From contig JAWBQJ010000002.1 in NCBI GenBank assembly GCA_038845865.1, forward strand, positions 62,001 through 126,000: a stretch of DNA of 64,000 nucleotides, read 5' to 3'. The notes under the pieces were generated by a model, which saw nothing but the letters and a program-made list of their open reading frames with translations, did not search any database and was not told where the DNA came from. Position 1 is the stretch's first letter, and each line of letters begins with the position of its first letter. Both the position numbers and the translations under genes were made by a program. This DNA is from Desulfurococcaceae archaeon (GTDB taxonomy: Archaea; Thermoproteota; Thermoprotei_A; Sulfolobales; Desulfurococcaceae). This document shows, piece after piece, positions 25,965-34,924 of this stretch.

Positions 25965-26888
25965 TTATCTCAGCTCTGAGAGTGCGTTTAGCAGGTTTTC
26001 TAAGGAGATTAAGGATGTAGGTATCCTAGTCCACGCCGTCTTCCTCGGGTCTACTAACTGGCTAATACCAACGTCTACTGCGAGGCTTGCAAGCATGTAC
26101 GCGTCATGCCAGTTCAGCTTTAAACCGCGCGAGAGGGCCTCCACGGACACGTTTACAGCTTCTTCAATGGCGCCTTCAATTTTATCGTGTGAGACAAGAA
26201 TGTAGAAGGAGCCGTTGTGTTGCACTACTGGCCACGCAGGTGCAAGGTTTTTAGCGACGTCGAGCTCGATCGTCACCTTGCCCGGCACTTCGCACGCTGC
26301 CACGCACACCTCACCATCACCCATCACTGCGTGGAGGTCTCCGAGGCCTAGAAGCGCTCCCGGGTGCTCTACCGGTAGGATTACCAAGGACCCTTCAGTG
26401 ATGAACCTGGTATCTAGGTTACCTCCATGCCTGCCAGGAACCCCTGTAGGTGCTTTTTCACTAGTAGCAACGCCTATAACTCCAATCATCTTTCTAGCCG
26501 GCAACTTGAAGCCGAGGAACTCCACGGAGTCGCCGTACACGTAGCAAGTCCTCGTTCTCGCTTCGCGTACAAGGCGTGGCAATGCACCGGCACCTGGAGC
26601 CGTCACGACAAAGCCTCGTCCAGCCACCTCGACGGATACTACCCTAACTAGAAGCGCGTCACCCGGTTGAGCATCCTCAACGTATATAGGTCCCGTCGCC
26701 GGGTTTACTTTTGAGAAGTCCATAGAGGTGACAACGTTCTCCTCGCTCGTGATCTGGCCGCCTAACGCGTCTTTGGTGTAAACGATCAATCTATCGCCTC
26801 GTTTAACGCGTACAACAGGTTTCACGTCCGGGCTGAAAACGTAGAATACCTGAGTGTCGGGCACGATCACCGTACTCAAAACAACCAC
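25965..26888 (-). CDS. Acetamidase/formamidase family protein
   Basis: A 307-residue protein of the FmdA/AmdA family, length typical for archaeal members. Family blocks are visible: 'NPATGPIYVEDAQPGDALLVRVVSVEV', 'GRHGGNLDTRFITEGS' and 'LGLGDLHAVMGDGEVCVAACEVPG' (metal-binding Asp/His near the latter). Such enzymes hydrolyse small amides to ammonia and an acid. No nitrogen genes are adjacent, so the natural substrate is unclear. Confidence 0.85.
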   Translation of the reverse strand: MVVLSTVIVPDTQVFYVFSPDVKPVVRVKRGDRLIVYTKDALGGQITSEENVVTSMDFSKVNPATGPIYVEDAQPGDALLVRVVSVEVAGRGFVVTAPGAGALPRLVREARTRTCYVYGDSVEFLGFKLPARKMIGVIGVATSEKAPTGVPGRHGGNLDTRFITEGSLVILPVEHPGALLGLGDLHAVMGDGEVCVAACEVPGKVTIELDVAKNLAPAWPVVQHNGSFYILVSHDKIEGAIEEAVNVSVEALSRGLKLNWHDAYMLASLAVDVGISQLVDPRKTAWTRIPTSLISLENLLNALSELR

Positions 26889-26991
26889 CTGCCGTTTAAG
26901 TAAAATGACTCGGCAACGCTATTAAGGTTATGCTGTTTATACCCCAACCGCGCCGGGCTTAAATAGCGTACCCCGTCGCTTAAAGCACTAT

Positions 26992-28254
26992 CTACTTCTC
27001 GAATCTTGCCACGAAGAATCCTTCACACATGTCTAGATGCGGCATTGTCCTGTGCACGTGGTTCCAAATACTATACTTCGCGTAGCCTTTCCGCGTCTTT
27101 ATTCCCGCATCCCTTACTCTCTGCTCAACGCCTCTCCTTAGCACATCCTCAACGACCTCCTCGCCTTCCTCGGGTAGGAGAGAGCACGTCGCGTAGACCA
27201 CCCTATCAACCTGCCTAAGCGCATTGTGTAGGAGTCCTACTTGGACGCTTTTTGCCGCGTAAACCAGCTCCCTATTGTTCAAGAAGATCTTAATTGCTGG
27301 GTCCTTAGACACCGCACCACTACTAGTACACGGGGCATCAACGAGCGCGAGGTCCGCCCTTCTTTCTAACTTCAAGTCCCTACTATCAGCGATCGTTAAC
27401 ACCACCCTGCTCCTATCCACCCCGTAAAGCTTTAGCATCCTTTCCATCGCTTCAAGCCTTTTCTGCGAAATGTCAGCCGCAACTATGCGCGCCCTGTTCT
27501 CCGTTAGTTGCATTATAAGCGATGCTTTAACGCCAGGTGCGGCAGCGTAGTCATATATTAGCATCCCCGGCTCAGGCCTTAACGCCATAACGGCCAGGAC
27601 GCTTGCCTTGTCCTGTAGAATAATTACGCCTTCCTTGAACAAACTAAGCGTCCTCAAAGGCTTACTGGTCTTTGAGATCCTAATTAGGAACGGTATTTCG
27701 GGATCCTGCTCGCCTTCTACGCCCTCCTTCTCTAGTGTTCTAAGTACCTTATCAACGTCTGCTTTTAAAGTGTTAACTCGAATCCAGAAGACGCGTTTAT
27801 TCATCGCTTCAAGTAGCTCTTCAACTTCGTGTTTAGGAATTAAAGAGGCCAGCTCGTTATAAAACCACTCGGGGTACGATAACCTAGCCCACCCCTCCAT
27901 GAATTCTGCGAGCACGCTATTGAGTGCAGGGAAGTCCCGTCTAACTGCCTTCTCGAGCCTCGAAGCATGTTTAATCCCATACTCTTCGCCGTGTAGGTGA
28001 AGGTAAAGCCTTGCCAAGAGCCTGTAGCTAGGTTTGCGCTTACCACATTTCTCGGCTATATACTTGACCCTATAGTAGTTAGAAATGAAGCTCCTTGCGA
28101 GCTGAAAGACAGTTTCACGCGGTAACTCGGGACCACTACACCTAAGTCTCCTACAAGTACTTGTAAATGCCTTACGCACGGATACGTGTTTATTCATCAC
28201 TGTGTACAACGTGCTCGCTAGTACGGAGACCAGCTCGTCATAGTTCAACTTCAA
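26992..28254 (-). CDS. RNA m5C methyltransferase (NOL1/NOP2/Sun family)
   Basis: A 420-residue protein. The SAM-binding motif I is 'YDYAAAPGVKASLI' (about 234-247). The two active-site cysteines are Cys309 in motif IV DAPCTSSG and Cys357 in motif VI YATCSLL, which form and resolve the adduct with cytosine C5. An N-terminal RsmB/NusB-like helical region (1-130) precedes the catalytic domain. The target is a tRNA or rRNA cytosine. TTG start at 28254. Confidence 0.87.
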   Translation of the reverse strand: MKLNYDELVSVLASTLYTVMNKHVSVRKAFTSTCRRLRCSGPELPRETVFQLARSFISNYYRVKYIAEKCGKRKPSYRLLARLYLHLHGEEYGIKHASRLEKAVRRDFPALNSVLAEFMEGWARLSYPEWFYNELASLIPKHEVEELLEAMNKRVFWIRVNTLKADVDKVLRTLEKEGVEGEQDPEIPFLIRISKTSKPLRTLSLFKEGVIILQDKASVLAVMALRPEPGMLIYDYAAAPGVKASLIMQLTENRARIVAADISQKRLEAMERMLKLYGVDRSRVVLTIADSRDLKLERRADLALVDAPCTSSGAVSKDPAIKIFLNNRELVYAAKSVQVGLLHNALRQVDRVVYATCSLLPEEGEEVVEDVLRRGVEQRVRDAGIKTRKGYAKYSIWNHVHRTMPHLDMCEGFFVARFEK

Positions 28255-28336
28255 GCACCTGTAAATAGCCCTTTATCCGTGTTCATCTCTCAGCTTTATT
28301 ACATCATCCACAAGCACAGGGCTTGAAATAGTTGAG

Positions 28337-31300
28337 TCATATCCCTGTTTCGGGGCCGTGTTCACCCCGAGAACCGGCCAACCTCAACTTCAGCGTTAGT
28401 ATCTTAAACGGCTCAACTTCAACTTCCACGACACCTTCTTGAACTTCGAATTCGCGTAATACGTTTAGCTCCGGTATATCCACCTCGAACGCGCTGAGAA
28501 CCCTAACTACCGGGTTGATTCTTACCTTAATCCTAATCGCTTTACTACATGGATTGAATAGTCTTAACACGTAACCATCTAGGTCCTCGGCTGGTTTAAA
28601 TGCGCTGAGGACTAGTCTAGGCGGCTCGATTTCGAGTAGTGACATGTCTTCGGTGCCCCTGATAATGGCGTAGAACGCCTTATGTAGAACTTCTTGTGTT
28701 ATTTTAGGTACTGCTGCTTCTTCGTAATTACCGGTGTGCGGGTACAGGTAATACGTGGTTTCGAACACCCCGAGATCGCTCCAGGGGTTCGGAAACGCCG
28801 GCGACCTTATCAAACTAAGACCTAGTCTATTGCCGTGAACAGCGTATCCGTGCCTCGATGGCGCTATCACGGCTAAGCTGACACTCTCGCCTTCCAGATC
28901 AGCCCAGCGAAGAGCCGGGACCTCGTACCTAGCTTCATCCCACGTAGAATTCACTCTAGTGGGCCTTTCTAGAACGCCGTAGGGCACTTCGAAGAAGGCC
29001 CTCGTCTTCTCCGCGTTGATCGTGAACCACGTTTTAACCAGTACACCTTTCGAGCGCCATAAGAGCCTATTCCTGATCTCAACTAGCGGCGAATCCTTAT
29101 AGAGGCATATTTCCTGGTCTACGGTTGATTTCTCGAAACCACGTATAACGCCAATACAAGATACCAGTGGTCCTCGAATGGTTACTCGGGGTTCGCCGAG
29201 AGCCACTAACTCTACACCTTCATGGAGAAAATCTCTGCGTATATCCCACGCGTCCCAAGTACCCGGCTTGTCTATGTGAGCTACCAACTTGTTAGATGGC
29301 TCGCTAAACACTTCCACCCCCTCGTTCTTGAGGATCGCCGATACGATGTCACCTCCCTTACCCACTTCAAGAGTGATGTGCTCGTTTTCCAGCACAATTC
29401 CGCCACTACTTTCGCGAACTAAGACGCCGGGGCCCGCCGTACACCTTGCCTTCATCAACTTTAACGCCTTAAACCCCAGCGGGATCAACTCGACGCTAAC
29501 GTAGTACCTATCACCTGCATCTTGACACTCAACCGTGTTGTAGGTGACTGGTATTCCGTGTTCTTTGCCCATCTCGATTATGACTTTTCTGCGCCAAGGT
29601 AAGGTATTCAGTACGACTAGCTTAGCGTCACCGCTGGATTTACTCGCTGACCGGAGAGCACGGCCGATGACCTCCTCCGAGCTCCTAATAACGTACTCTA
29701 AATCCCTATAGGCATCGTCGTACACCTCTTTAACGGAGCTACCCGGTAGCACGTCATGAAATTGGTTGAACAGTAGTAGTTTCCATAAGGAGTTAATGAG
29801 TTCCTTGTTCGGCTTCTCTAGACCTAAAATGTCTGCGAGTGTCGATGCTATTTCAGCCTGTAGGAGGTTAACTTCTGCCCTTGCCATTAGTTCCTTTACT
29901 TTGAAATTAGTCGTGTAAGTCCCTCTGTGCGCCTCTACGTATATTTCTCCGTTCCATACGGGAAGCTTAGACCGCGCTTTTCTGAGTTCGTTAATGTACT
30001 TCTCCTCGTCGAAGTGTTCTACTCGCGGTATACCGGGCACGATCTTGTCGAGTTCTAGGAGTTCCAGCATTTCACGTGTAGGTCCTCCACCGCCATCGCT
30101 GTAACCGTAAGCATATACTATGAAGGGTGTGACTTCCTTGCTCTTATACCTTTCCCAGTACCTGTGAACAGATGCCGGCGTCGATGGTTCACCGTATGAT
30201 GGCACGATAATGTGTACCTGGATCTCTGTACCGTCAATACCACGCCACCTGAACGCGTGATACGGAAACTCGTTCGTGTCGTTCCACATGACTTTATGCG
30301 TCACGAAAACCTCTATGCCGCTGAGCTTCATGATCTGAGGTAAGTTACCCGAGAAGCCGAAACTGTCTGGTAGCCACCCAACTCTCGCCAACCTGTTAAA
30401 CCTCGACTTAAAGTACCTTTGACCGTGGAGAAACTGCCTCGCAATAGACTCCCCGTCGACTAGCTGGGTATCGCTTTCAACCCACATCCCGCCGACAACA
30501 ATCCACCTCTTCTCCTCAACCAGTTTCCTTACTTCTTCAAATAGGTGAGGAGCCCTCTCCTCGACCCACTCATAGTACTGTGCTGAGCTCTGAAGGTATG
30601 TGAATTTATATTCTCTCATCAGGCTTACGATCGTGGAAAACGTCCTGAGGACCTTTTCCACGGTTTCAGCTCGCGGCCATAACCATGCGGCGTCAATATG
30701 GCTGTGCCCTGCGGCGAACGCCAAGCCGGGCTTACCATACCTTGCTGAGAGCTCTTGAAGGCCTGTATACAGAGCCCTTTCAAGGGCTTTTGAGGCTTCA
30801 ATGGCCTTACATACGTCTTCATCCTCTATATCCGGCAAGGCACCCTTCAGCACGCCGAGGCCATATACCCCGGTTAGCCATAAGTAGTCTCCATAAGGCC
30901 TTGGCAGGTCTTCCCTTCCTTTAAAATAGGGTACCGGTGCTGTGCTGTACAGTAGAATGTTAGTTAACGCTATTTGCCTTAGGCTCGGGTTAAATCGCAC
31001 TTTACTAAAAACTCCGTAGAGGAGCTCTTCGAAGTCGGCTCTGAGTTTACCAGGCATGAGGCTTTCCACGAACTCCACTAGCTTTAATGCCCTTAACGCA
31101 AAGCTAAAAGCGTTCCAGACCACTTCAACTAAGTATGCGCTCTCAAATACGAGGTTCCACTTGTGGTATCCGAAAAGGCTCCGCGGGGAGGCAGTAACCT
31201 TCACTGCGTGCTTGCCCGGTTCCAGGGGACTGTAGGTATGTGCCTCGTCCACGCCGGCGAGTGGTTTACCGTCTACTTCAAGCAATGCATTACCGCTAAT

Positions 31301-31540
31301 TGCGAGCTTTAACAACCACACTAGGTTGCTATCCGGTACATCAACCCGCGTTTCGAATACGTGAAACACATCTCCCGTAGACTCTACTGTAAAAGGCAAT
31401 TCAACTACTTTATTCAAAGTGGAGTAAACCCACCTGTTGACATGTACGTGCCTTCCAATAGAAGAGGCCAGGAGATCGAATAGTCTTCTCTTAACGTCAA
31501 CCAGGTTCACGTGACTCCTCCTCCGCCTCTGGGAAGCCAA
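28337..31540 (-). CDS. GH38 alpha-mannosidase
   Basis: A 1067-residue glycoside hydrolase family 38 protein. The metal-binding block is AGHSHIDAAWLWP with His281 and Asp283; the likely nucleophile is Asp392 in WLPDSFGF, and 'FHDVLPGSSVKEVYDDA' is a third conserved block. The C-terminal half is the beta-rich domain of the family. It has no signal peptide and should be cytoplasmic, releasing alpha-linked mannose from glycans or glycoprotein fragments. It starts 19 bp downstream of the ornithine cyclodeaminase-like gene and probably shares its transcript. Whether it degrades imported mannans or the cell's own N-glycans is open. Confidence 0.92.
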   Translation of the reverse strand: MASQRRRRSHVNLVDVKRRLFDLLASSIGRHVHVNRWVYSTLNKVVELPFTVESTGDVFHVFETRVDVPDSNLVWLLKLAISGNALLEVDGKPLAGVDEAHTYSPLEPGKHAVKVTASPRSLFGYHKWNLVFESAYLVEVVWNAFSFALRALKLVEFVESLMPGKLRADFEELLYGVFSKVRFNPSLRQIALTNILLYSTAPVPYFKGREDLPRPYGDYLWLTGVYGLGVLKGALPDIEDEDVCKAIEASKALERALYTGLQELSARYGKPGLAFAAGHSHIDAAWLWPRAETVEKVLRTFSTIVSLMREYKFTYLQSSAQYYEWVEERAPHLFEEVRKLVEEKRWIVVGGMWVESDTQLVDGESIARQFLHGQRYFKSRFNRLARVGWLPDSFGFSGNLPQIMKLSGIEVFVTHKVMWNDTNEFPYHAFRWRGIDGTEIQVHIIVPSYGEPSTPASVHRYWERYKSKEVTPFIVYAYGYSDGGGGPTREMLELLELDKIVPGIPRVEHFDEEKYINELRKARSKLPVWNGEIYVEAHRGTYTTNFKVKELMARAEVNLLQAEIASTLADILGLEKPNKELINSLWKLLLFNQFHDVLPGSSVKEVYDDAYRDLEYVIRSSEEVIGRALRSASKSSGDAKLVVLNTLPWRRKVIIEMGKEHGIPVTYNTVECQDAGDRYYVSVELIPLGFKALKLMKARCTAGPGVLVRESSGGIVLENEHITLEVGKGGDIVSAILKNEGVEVFSEPSNKLVAHIDKPGTWDAWDIRRDFLHEGVELVALGEPRVTIRGPLVSCIGVIRGFEKSTVDQEICLYKDSPLVEIRNRLLWRSKGVLVKTWFTINAEKTRAFFEVPYGVLERPTRVNSTWDEARYEVPALRWADLEGESVSLAVIAPSRHGYAVHGNRLGLSLIRSPAFPNPWSDLGVFETTYYLYPHTGNYEEAAVPKITQEVLHKAFYAIIRGTEDMSLLEIEPPRLVLSAFKPAEDLDGYVLRLFNPCSKAIRIKVRINPVVRVLSAFEVDIPELNVLREFEVQEGVVEVEVEPFKILTLKLRLAGSRGEHGPETGI

Positions 31541-31559
31541 GCCTTCAGCTGTAATTGAG

Positions 31560-32531
31560 TTAAAGTGGGAGTTTCACACCTACACCACGTTTGATTGCTT
31601 TATCGTATATGAGCTTGGCCACTACAACGTCGTGTGAAGCTATCCCCATGAGTAACGCCATTTTTCTAGCCTTAACCCTCAAATCACCCGCTCTACCCGC
31701 TACGACGTCCCCCATGTCGAACTCAACGATGTCCGGGTACCCCTTAAAGTACTTTTCCTTGCCCTTGGTCACTAAATACTGCTCCTTGTCGTCTACCACG
31801 AAGACGTCTACTGCGCGTGCAACATCCTCCTCGAAGGCCGCATCGTAATCTACTGGTATAGCTAGAAATTCTTCCCTTAGGTCTTTAAGTGCAATAAACC
31901 TCTTAGGCCTTTCAACGATGTACGTAGCCGTTACAACTACATCGGAGTTCCGTGTCACGCACTTGTAGTCTTCACACGGCACAATCTCGGCTTCGGGGCA
32001 CTGAGGCGACATCTCTTCAATGTAAGCTTTAACTTTCTGTTTAATAACGTCATGTACGTAGACCCGCCTCAGTCTTAAGACCTCCCTTATTGCGAGTAAA
32101 TGTGTTCTTCCCTGAACGCCGAGGCCTACTATACCGAGAGATTCTGCTCCCGGTGACGCCATGTACTTTACCGCTACAGCTGAGGCAGCTGCTGTCCTCA
32201 CCGCCGTTATCCAGGTGGCATCCATTACAGCTACTGGAAGCCCTGTTTCCGGGTCATTTAATATGAGTATCGCGTTGATGTAGGGTAGACCCCTTGCCGG
32301 GTTTCCGAGGTACCCTGAAACCCACTTCACACCAACAACGTCTACTTCGCCCACGTAGGCAGGCATAGCGTGAATGAAGGAATTAGGCCTGGGATTAACT
32401 CCAGGTTTGGGAGGCAACTGAACCTTACCCTCACCTTTGAGTTTAAATGACAGCTCGACGGCGTTGATGACTTCGTTATAGGAGATATTCAGCGATTCAA
32501 CATCCCTCCTACTGAGGTAGAGAAGTTCCAA
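31560..32531 (-). CDS. Ornithine cyclodeaminase / mu-crystallin family protein
   Basis: A 323-residue NAD(P)-binding protein with the family's N-terminal 'YLSRRDVESLNISYNEVINAVE', the Lys69-region 'VVGVKWVSGY' and the Rossmann loop 'IGIVGLGVQGRTHLLAI' (preceded by TAAASAVAVKYMA). Family enzymes include ornithine cyclodeaminase, alanine dehydrogenase and ketimine reductases; the exact activity cannot be assigned. It shares a probable transcript with the GH38 gene. Confidence 0.82.
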   Translation of the reverse strand: MELLYLSRRDVESLNISYNEVINAVELSFKLKGEGKVQLPPKPGVNPRPNSFIHAMPAYVGEVDVVGVKWVSGYLGNPARGLPYINAILILNDPETGLPVAVMDATWITAVRTAAASAVAVKYMASPGAESLGIVGLGVQGRTHLLAIREVLRLRRVYVHDVIKQKVKAYIEEMSPQCPEAEIVPCEDYKCVTRNSDVVVTATYIVERPKRFIALKDLREEFLAIPVDYDAAFEEDVARAVDVFVVDDKEQYLVTKGKEKYFKGYPDIVEFDMGDVVAGRAGDLRVKARKMALLMGIASHDVVVAKLIYDKAIKRGVGVKLPL

Positions 32532-32682
32532 TAAACCACCCGTAGTTAAAATCTAAGTAGCCTTTACTTTTATCCTTGCCGCTCAACGTTCGGCTCGAGC
32601 TCTTTACACCCGGCTTAGAGGCTGAGATCGGCTTCTCACACGTGTAGGTTTAGTTTAATAGCTAGAAACGCTAATGCTGTAT

Positions 32683-32740
32683 GACGGTGATGAAAGCGTC
32701 CTAGGCAGACCCGTGAAGAAGGTTACGGGGCTGAACCACG
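32683..32740 (+). ncRNA. C/D box sRNA candidate (2'-O-methylation guide)
   Basis: Plus strand: C box GTGATGA (32687-32693), 12-nt guide AAGCGTCCTAGG, D' box CAGA (32706-32709), 3-nt spacer, C' box GTGAAGA (32713-32719), 11-nt guide AGGTTACGGGG, D box CTGA (32731-32734). This is the standard archaeal dual-guide layout. The D guide pairs with CCCCGUAACUU, a stretch of 23S rRNA I remember as conserved in archaea, with one G-U wobble; methylation would fall on the G. A TATA-like TTTAATA (32653-32659) lies about 28 bp upstream. RNA ends are estimates. The rest of 32532-32788 shows nothing else. Confidence 0.75.
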
Positions 32741-32788
32741 CACGTGCATCGTAGCTGAAGGCTTGGCTCCCCAGAGGCGGAGGAGGAG

Positions 32789-33667
32789 TCAGTAGTACTT
32801 CACGGCCACGTATCCTAGGGCATCCTCATCATAGTAGAGTACTCGTAAACCGGCCTCCTCGAGCCTTCTCTTGATGCCTTTTAATATGCTTGGACCCCCG
32901 TGCCTGTGTGGTTCACCAGTGTAGTGGAAGAGCTTTCCCCTCGGCTTCATGACCCTGTACAGCTCTCTGTAAAACTCCAAACCGTATAAACTACCGGTCG
33001 ATTTAGTGAAGCGTGGGGGATCGTGAATCACCCTATCGAAGTAGGCGTCGGGTAATGAGTGTACGTACTCTACTACATCTCCGAGGAAGATGCTGACGTT
33101 TGTGCTCCCAAGTTTCCGGCTCCACGGGTTTCTTTCGGCAATCCACACGACGTTCTCGTCGACTTCGAAAGTGTAAACCCATTTAGCGCCGCGCATTAGC
33201 GAGGCAATGGCCGTATAACCTAAACCCATACACGTGTCTAGGACGAAGTTGTTCCGTGTAATTCCCGCCGCGCGTACTTTCAGGAGAGCATCTTTCCACG
33301 GGTCTACGCCAGTTATTCTGTGCATGTGTATGCCATTAATTTCCAGTGTAGGCGCTTTATCAAGTGCTACCGCTTTGAGCTTGTAGAAGCTCGTAGGTGT
33401 GTAACGGGCCACCTCGTAGGCTACGTCTCGAGCAGTCTCGTAGATAACTACCCTGTCCTCTTCGCTCGGTGCAATATTGTCCAGGTCCAAGGAGACGCCG
33501 TCTACTCTAAGAGCTCTTCCTTCGATACATACCGTGCTCCTGCTCAAACCGAGATCTAGGGTTGCCTCAAAACACCCGCTTCTATTTTCTAGGCCCTTTA
33601 ATAGGAAGGAGGTGATCCAGTACCCCTTGATGGGGTTGAACGCGTACCTGCGCTCTTCCAGCACCAA
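32789..33667 (-). CDS. Archaeal SAM-dependent methyltransferase (COG2521-like)
   Basis: A 292-residue class I methyltransferase. The SAM-binding loop is 'VLDTCMGLGYTAIASL' (about 143-158) followed by an acidic 'FEVDENV' (ribose contact) and the 'VIHDPPRFT' motif IV (NPPY-like), which suggests an amino or RNA/protein nitrogen substrate. The first 130 residues form a separate domain of unknown role. It lies 5 bp after the NikR-like gene and may be part of that transcript. The exact target is unknown. Confidence 0.65.
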   Translation of the reverse strand: MVLEERRYAFNPIKGYWITSFLLKGLENRSGCFEATLDLGLSRSTVCIEGRALRVDGVSLDLDNIAPSEEDRVVIYETARDVAYEVARYTPTSFYKLKAVALDKAPTLEINGIHMHRITGVDPWKDALLKVRAAGITRNNFVLDTCMGLGYTAIASLMRGAKWVYTFEVDENVVWIAERNPWSRKLGSTNVSIFLGDVVEYVHSLPDAYFDRVIHDPPRFTKSTGSLYGLEFYRELYRVMKPRGKLFHYTGEPHRHGGPSILKGIKRRLEEAGLRVLYYDEDALGYVAVKYY

Positions 33668-33672
33668 GAACG

Positions 33673-34068
33673 CTACCTCCTATAAGAGCAGTACAGTGGG
33701 ATGTACCTCGTCAACTCCGCTTTCTTAGCTTCTTTCGAAAGAGACTCTCTCAACAAGGTTATGTGCTTAAATGACCCCTCAACGAAGAGCACCGTTACAT
33801 ATCCTCCACTTAATTTAACTGTACATAGCGATTTAACCAGGGCTCTCAGCTCTTCTCCTTTAATACCACTAAGTGCTAGTTCACCGAAGTACACAATGAT
33901 CCCAGAACATGGGTGCTCGATTTCGCCGTGAAGGTCCTCGTGAAGGTACTCTTCGAGGGCTTTTGTGACGATACTCGACCTGTCCTTACCAGTCGATATC
34001 ACTACTTTCTCCAATTGATTAACTACGTTTATAGGTATGCTGATACCGAACCTCTTCTTGCTCGTCAC
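33673..34068 (-). CDS. NikR/CopG-like ribbon-helix-helix regulator
   Basis: A 131-residue protein. Residues 6-48 form a ribbon-helix-helix ('RFGISIPINVVNQLEKVV' then 'DRSSIVTKALEEYL'), and the remaining 80 an ACT-like effector domain as in NikR. It sits directly after a metal ABC transporter permease gene (1 bp) and is the best candidate regulator of that system. Only one histidine-cysteine pair (HPC, 52-54) is visible where NikR carries an HxH...C set, so the metal site differs from nickel NikR. The perfect repeat in the transporter promoter is its likely operator. Confidence 0.72.
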   Translation of the reverse strand: MTSKKRFGISIPINVVNQLEKVVISTGKDRSSIVTKALEEYLHEDLHGEIEHPCSGIIVYFGELALSGIKGEELRALVKSLCTVKLSGGYVTVLFVEGSFKHITLLRESLSKEAKKAELTRYIPLYCSYRR

Positions 34069-34923
34069 TTAAACCCCCCTCTTTACGTGCCCTATAACGA
34101 GCACGACGAAGAGCAGTATTCCAGTTAATCCTGTAGGGGCCGTGTTTAATACGTATGAGAGCGCGTAGCCAAGGGCCGTGAGAGATGTACCCAGTAAAAC
34201 CGTGTTCATGTAGTGCGCCTTCACGCCAGTAGAGTAGGAAGAGGCCGTGATAGCTGGTAGTAGCAGTAGTACGTGTTCCATAACGTAGCCTGCAAGCTTC
34301 AGCAAGCCTACAGATGCCACACCTATGGCCGTGTACGCTACAAAGTCGTAAAGCCTTACCCGAATGCCTAGTAGTGAAGCCGATTCCGCGTCTATGCTCG
34401 TCTCCACGACTTCCTGGAATGTAAGGGTAACAACTATGAAGAGCCCCAATGAGATTGCCAGCGCTGTTACCGCATCCACGCGTGTTAGAAGTAGCGGATC
34501 TCCGAGTATGAGCCCTGAAAGGGAGTACCTTACGGGTGCGCTGGTCAAGGCATAATGTATGGTAATGACCGAGAGCGCGGATGTCAGCGATACGATTACC
34601 GCGGAGGCCTTTTCTTGCGAGAAGCCGCGCCTGATCATTATCGCGGTAGCGTATACCGGTAGTAGCCCGGTTATCACTGCGTAGGCCATGTAAGTTAACC
34701 CTGTATAGTACTCTAGTAACGTGCCAAGCGTCACGGCCAGCAAGCTCACGTGAACCGCTTCAGCCGCCAGGAATTCCAGCCTTCTGTAATACGTGAGTGT
34801 GCTAATGGAGCTCAGCGCGAGGCCCATGAACACGTATGCAAGGACTCTTAACGGGTCAGCGGGCAGTACGTACGTTAACGATAACAGTAGTAGCAGGGCA
34901 AGTACAAGTGTTAACGTATTCAT
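34069..34923 (-). CDS. Metal ABC transporter permease (ZnuB/MntB type)
   Basis: A 284-residue membrane protein with about eight to nine hydrophobic segments and the family motif region 'VVETSIDAESASLLGIRVRLYDF' (coupling loop to the ATPase). It starts 1 bp after the substrate-binding protein gene, so both come from one transcript. Imports Zn2+, Mn2+ or Fe2+ across the cytoplasmic membrane in partnership with the divergently encoded ATPase. Confidence 0.87.
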   Translation of the reverse strand: MNTLTLVLALLLLLSLTYVLPADPLRVLAYVFMGLALSSISTLTYYRRLEFLAAEAVHVSLLAVTLGTLLEYYTGLTYMAYAVITGLLPVYATAIMIRRGFSQEKASAVIVSLTSALSVITIHYALTSAPVRYSLSGLILGDPLLLTRVDAVTALAISLGLFIVVTLTFQEVVETSIDAESASLLGIRVRLYDFVAYTAIGVASVGLLKLAGYVMEHVLLLLPAITASSYSTGVKAHYMNTVLLGTSLTALGYALSYVLNTAPTGLTGILLFVVLVIGHVKRGV

Positions 34924-34924
34924 G

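Noticed and set aside
28255..28330. C/D sRNA-like boxes on the minus strand upstream of the RNA methyltransferase gene
   Set aside because: The C box lacks the final A and only 7 nt separate it from the next CTGA, too short for a guide.
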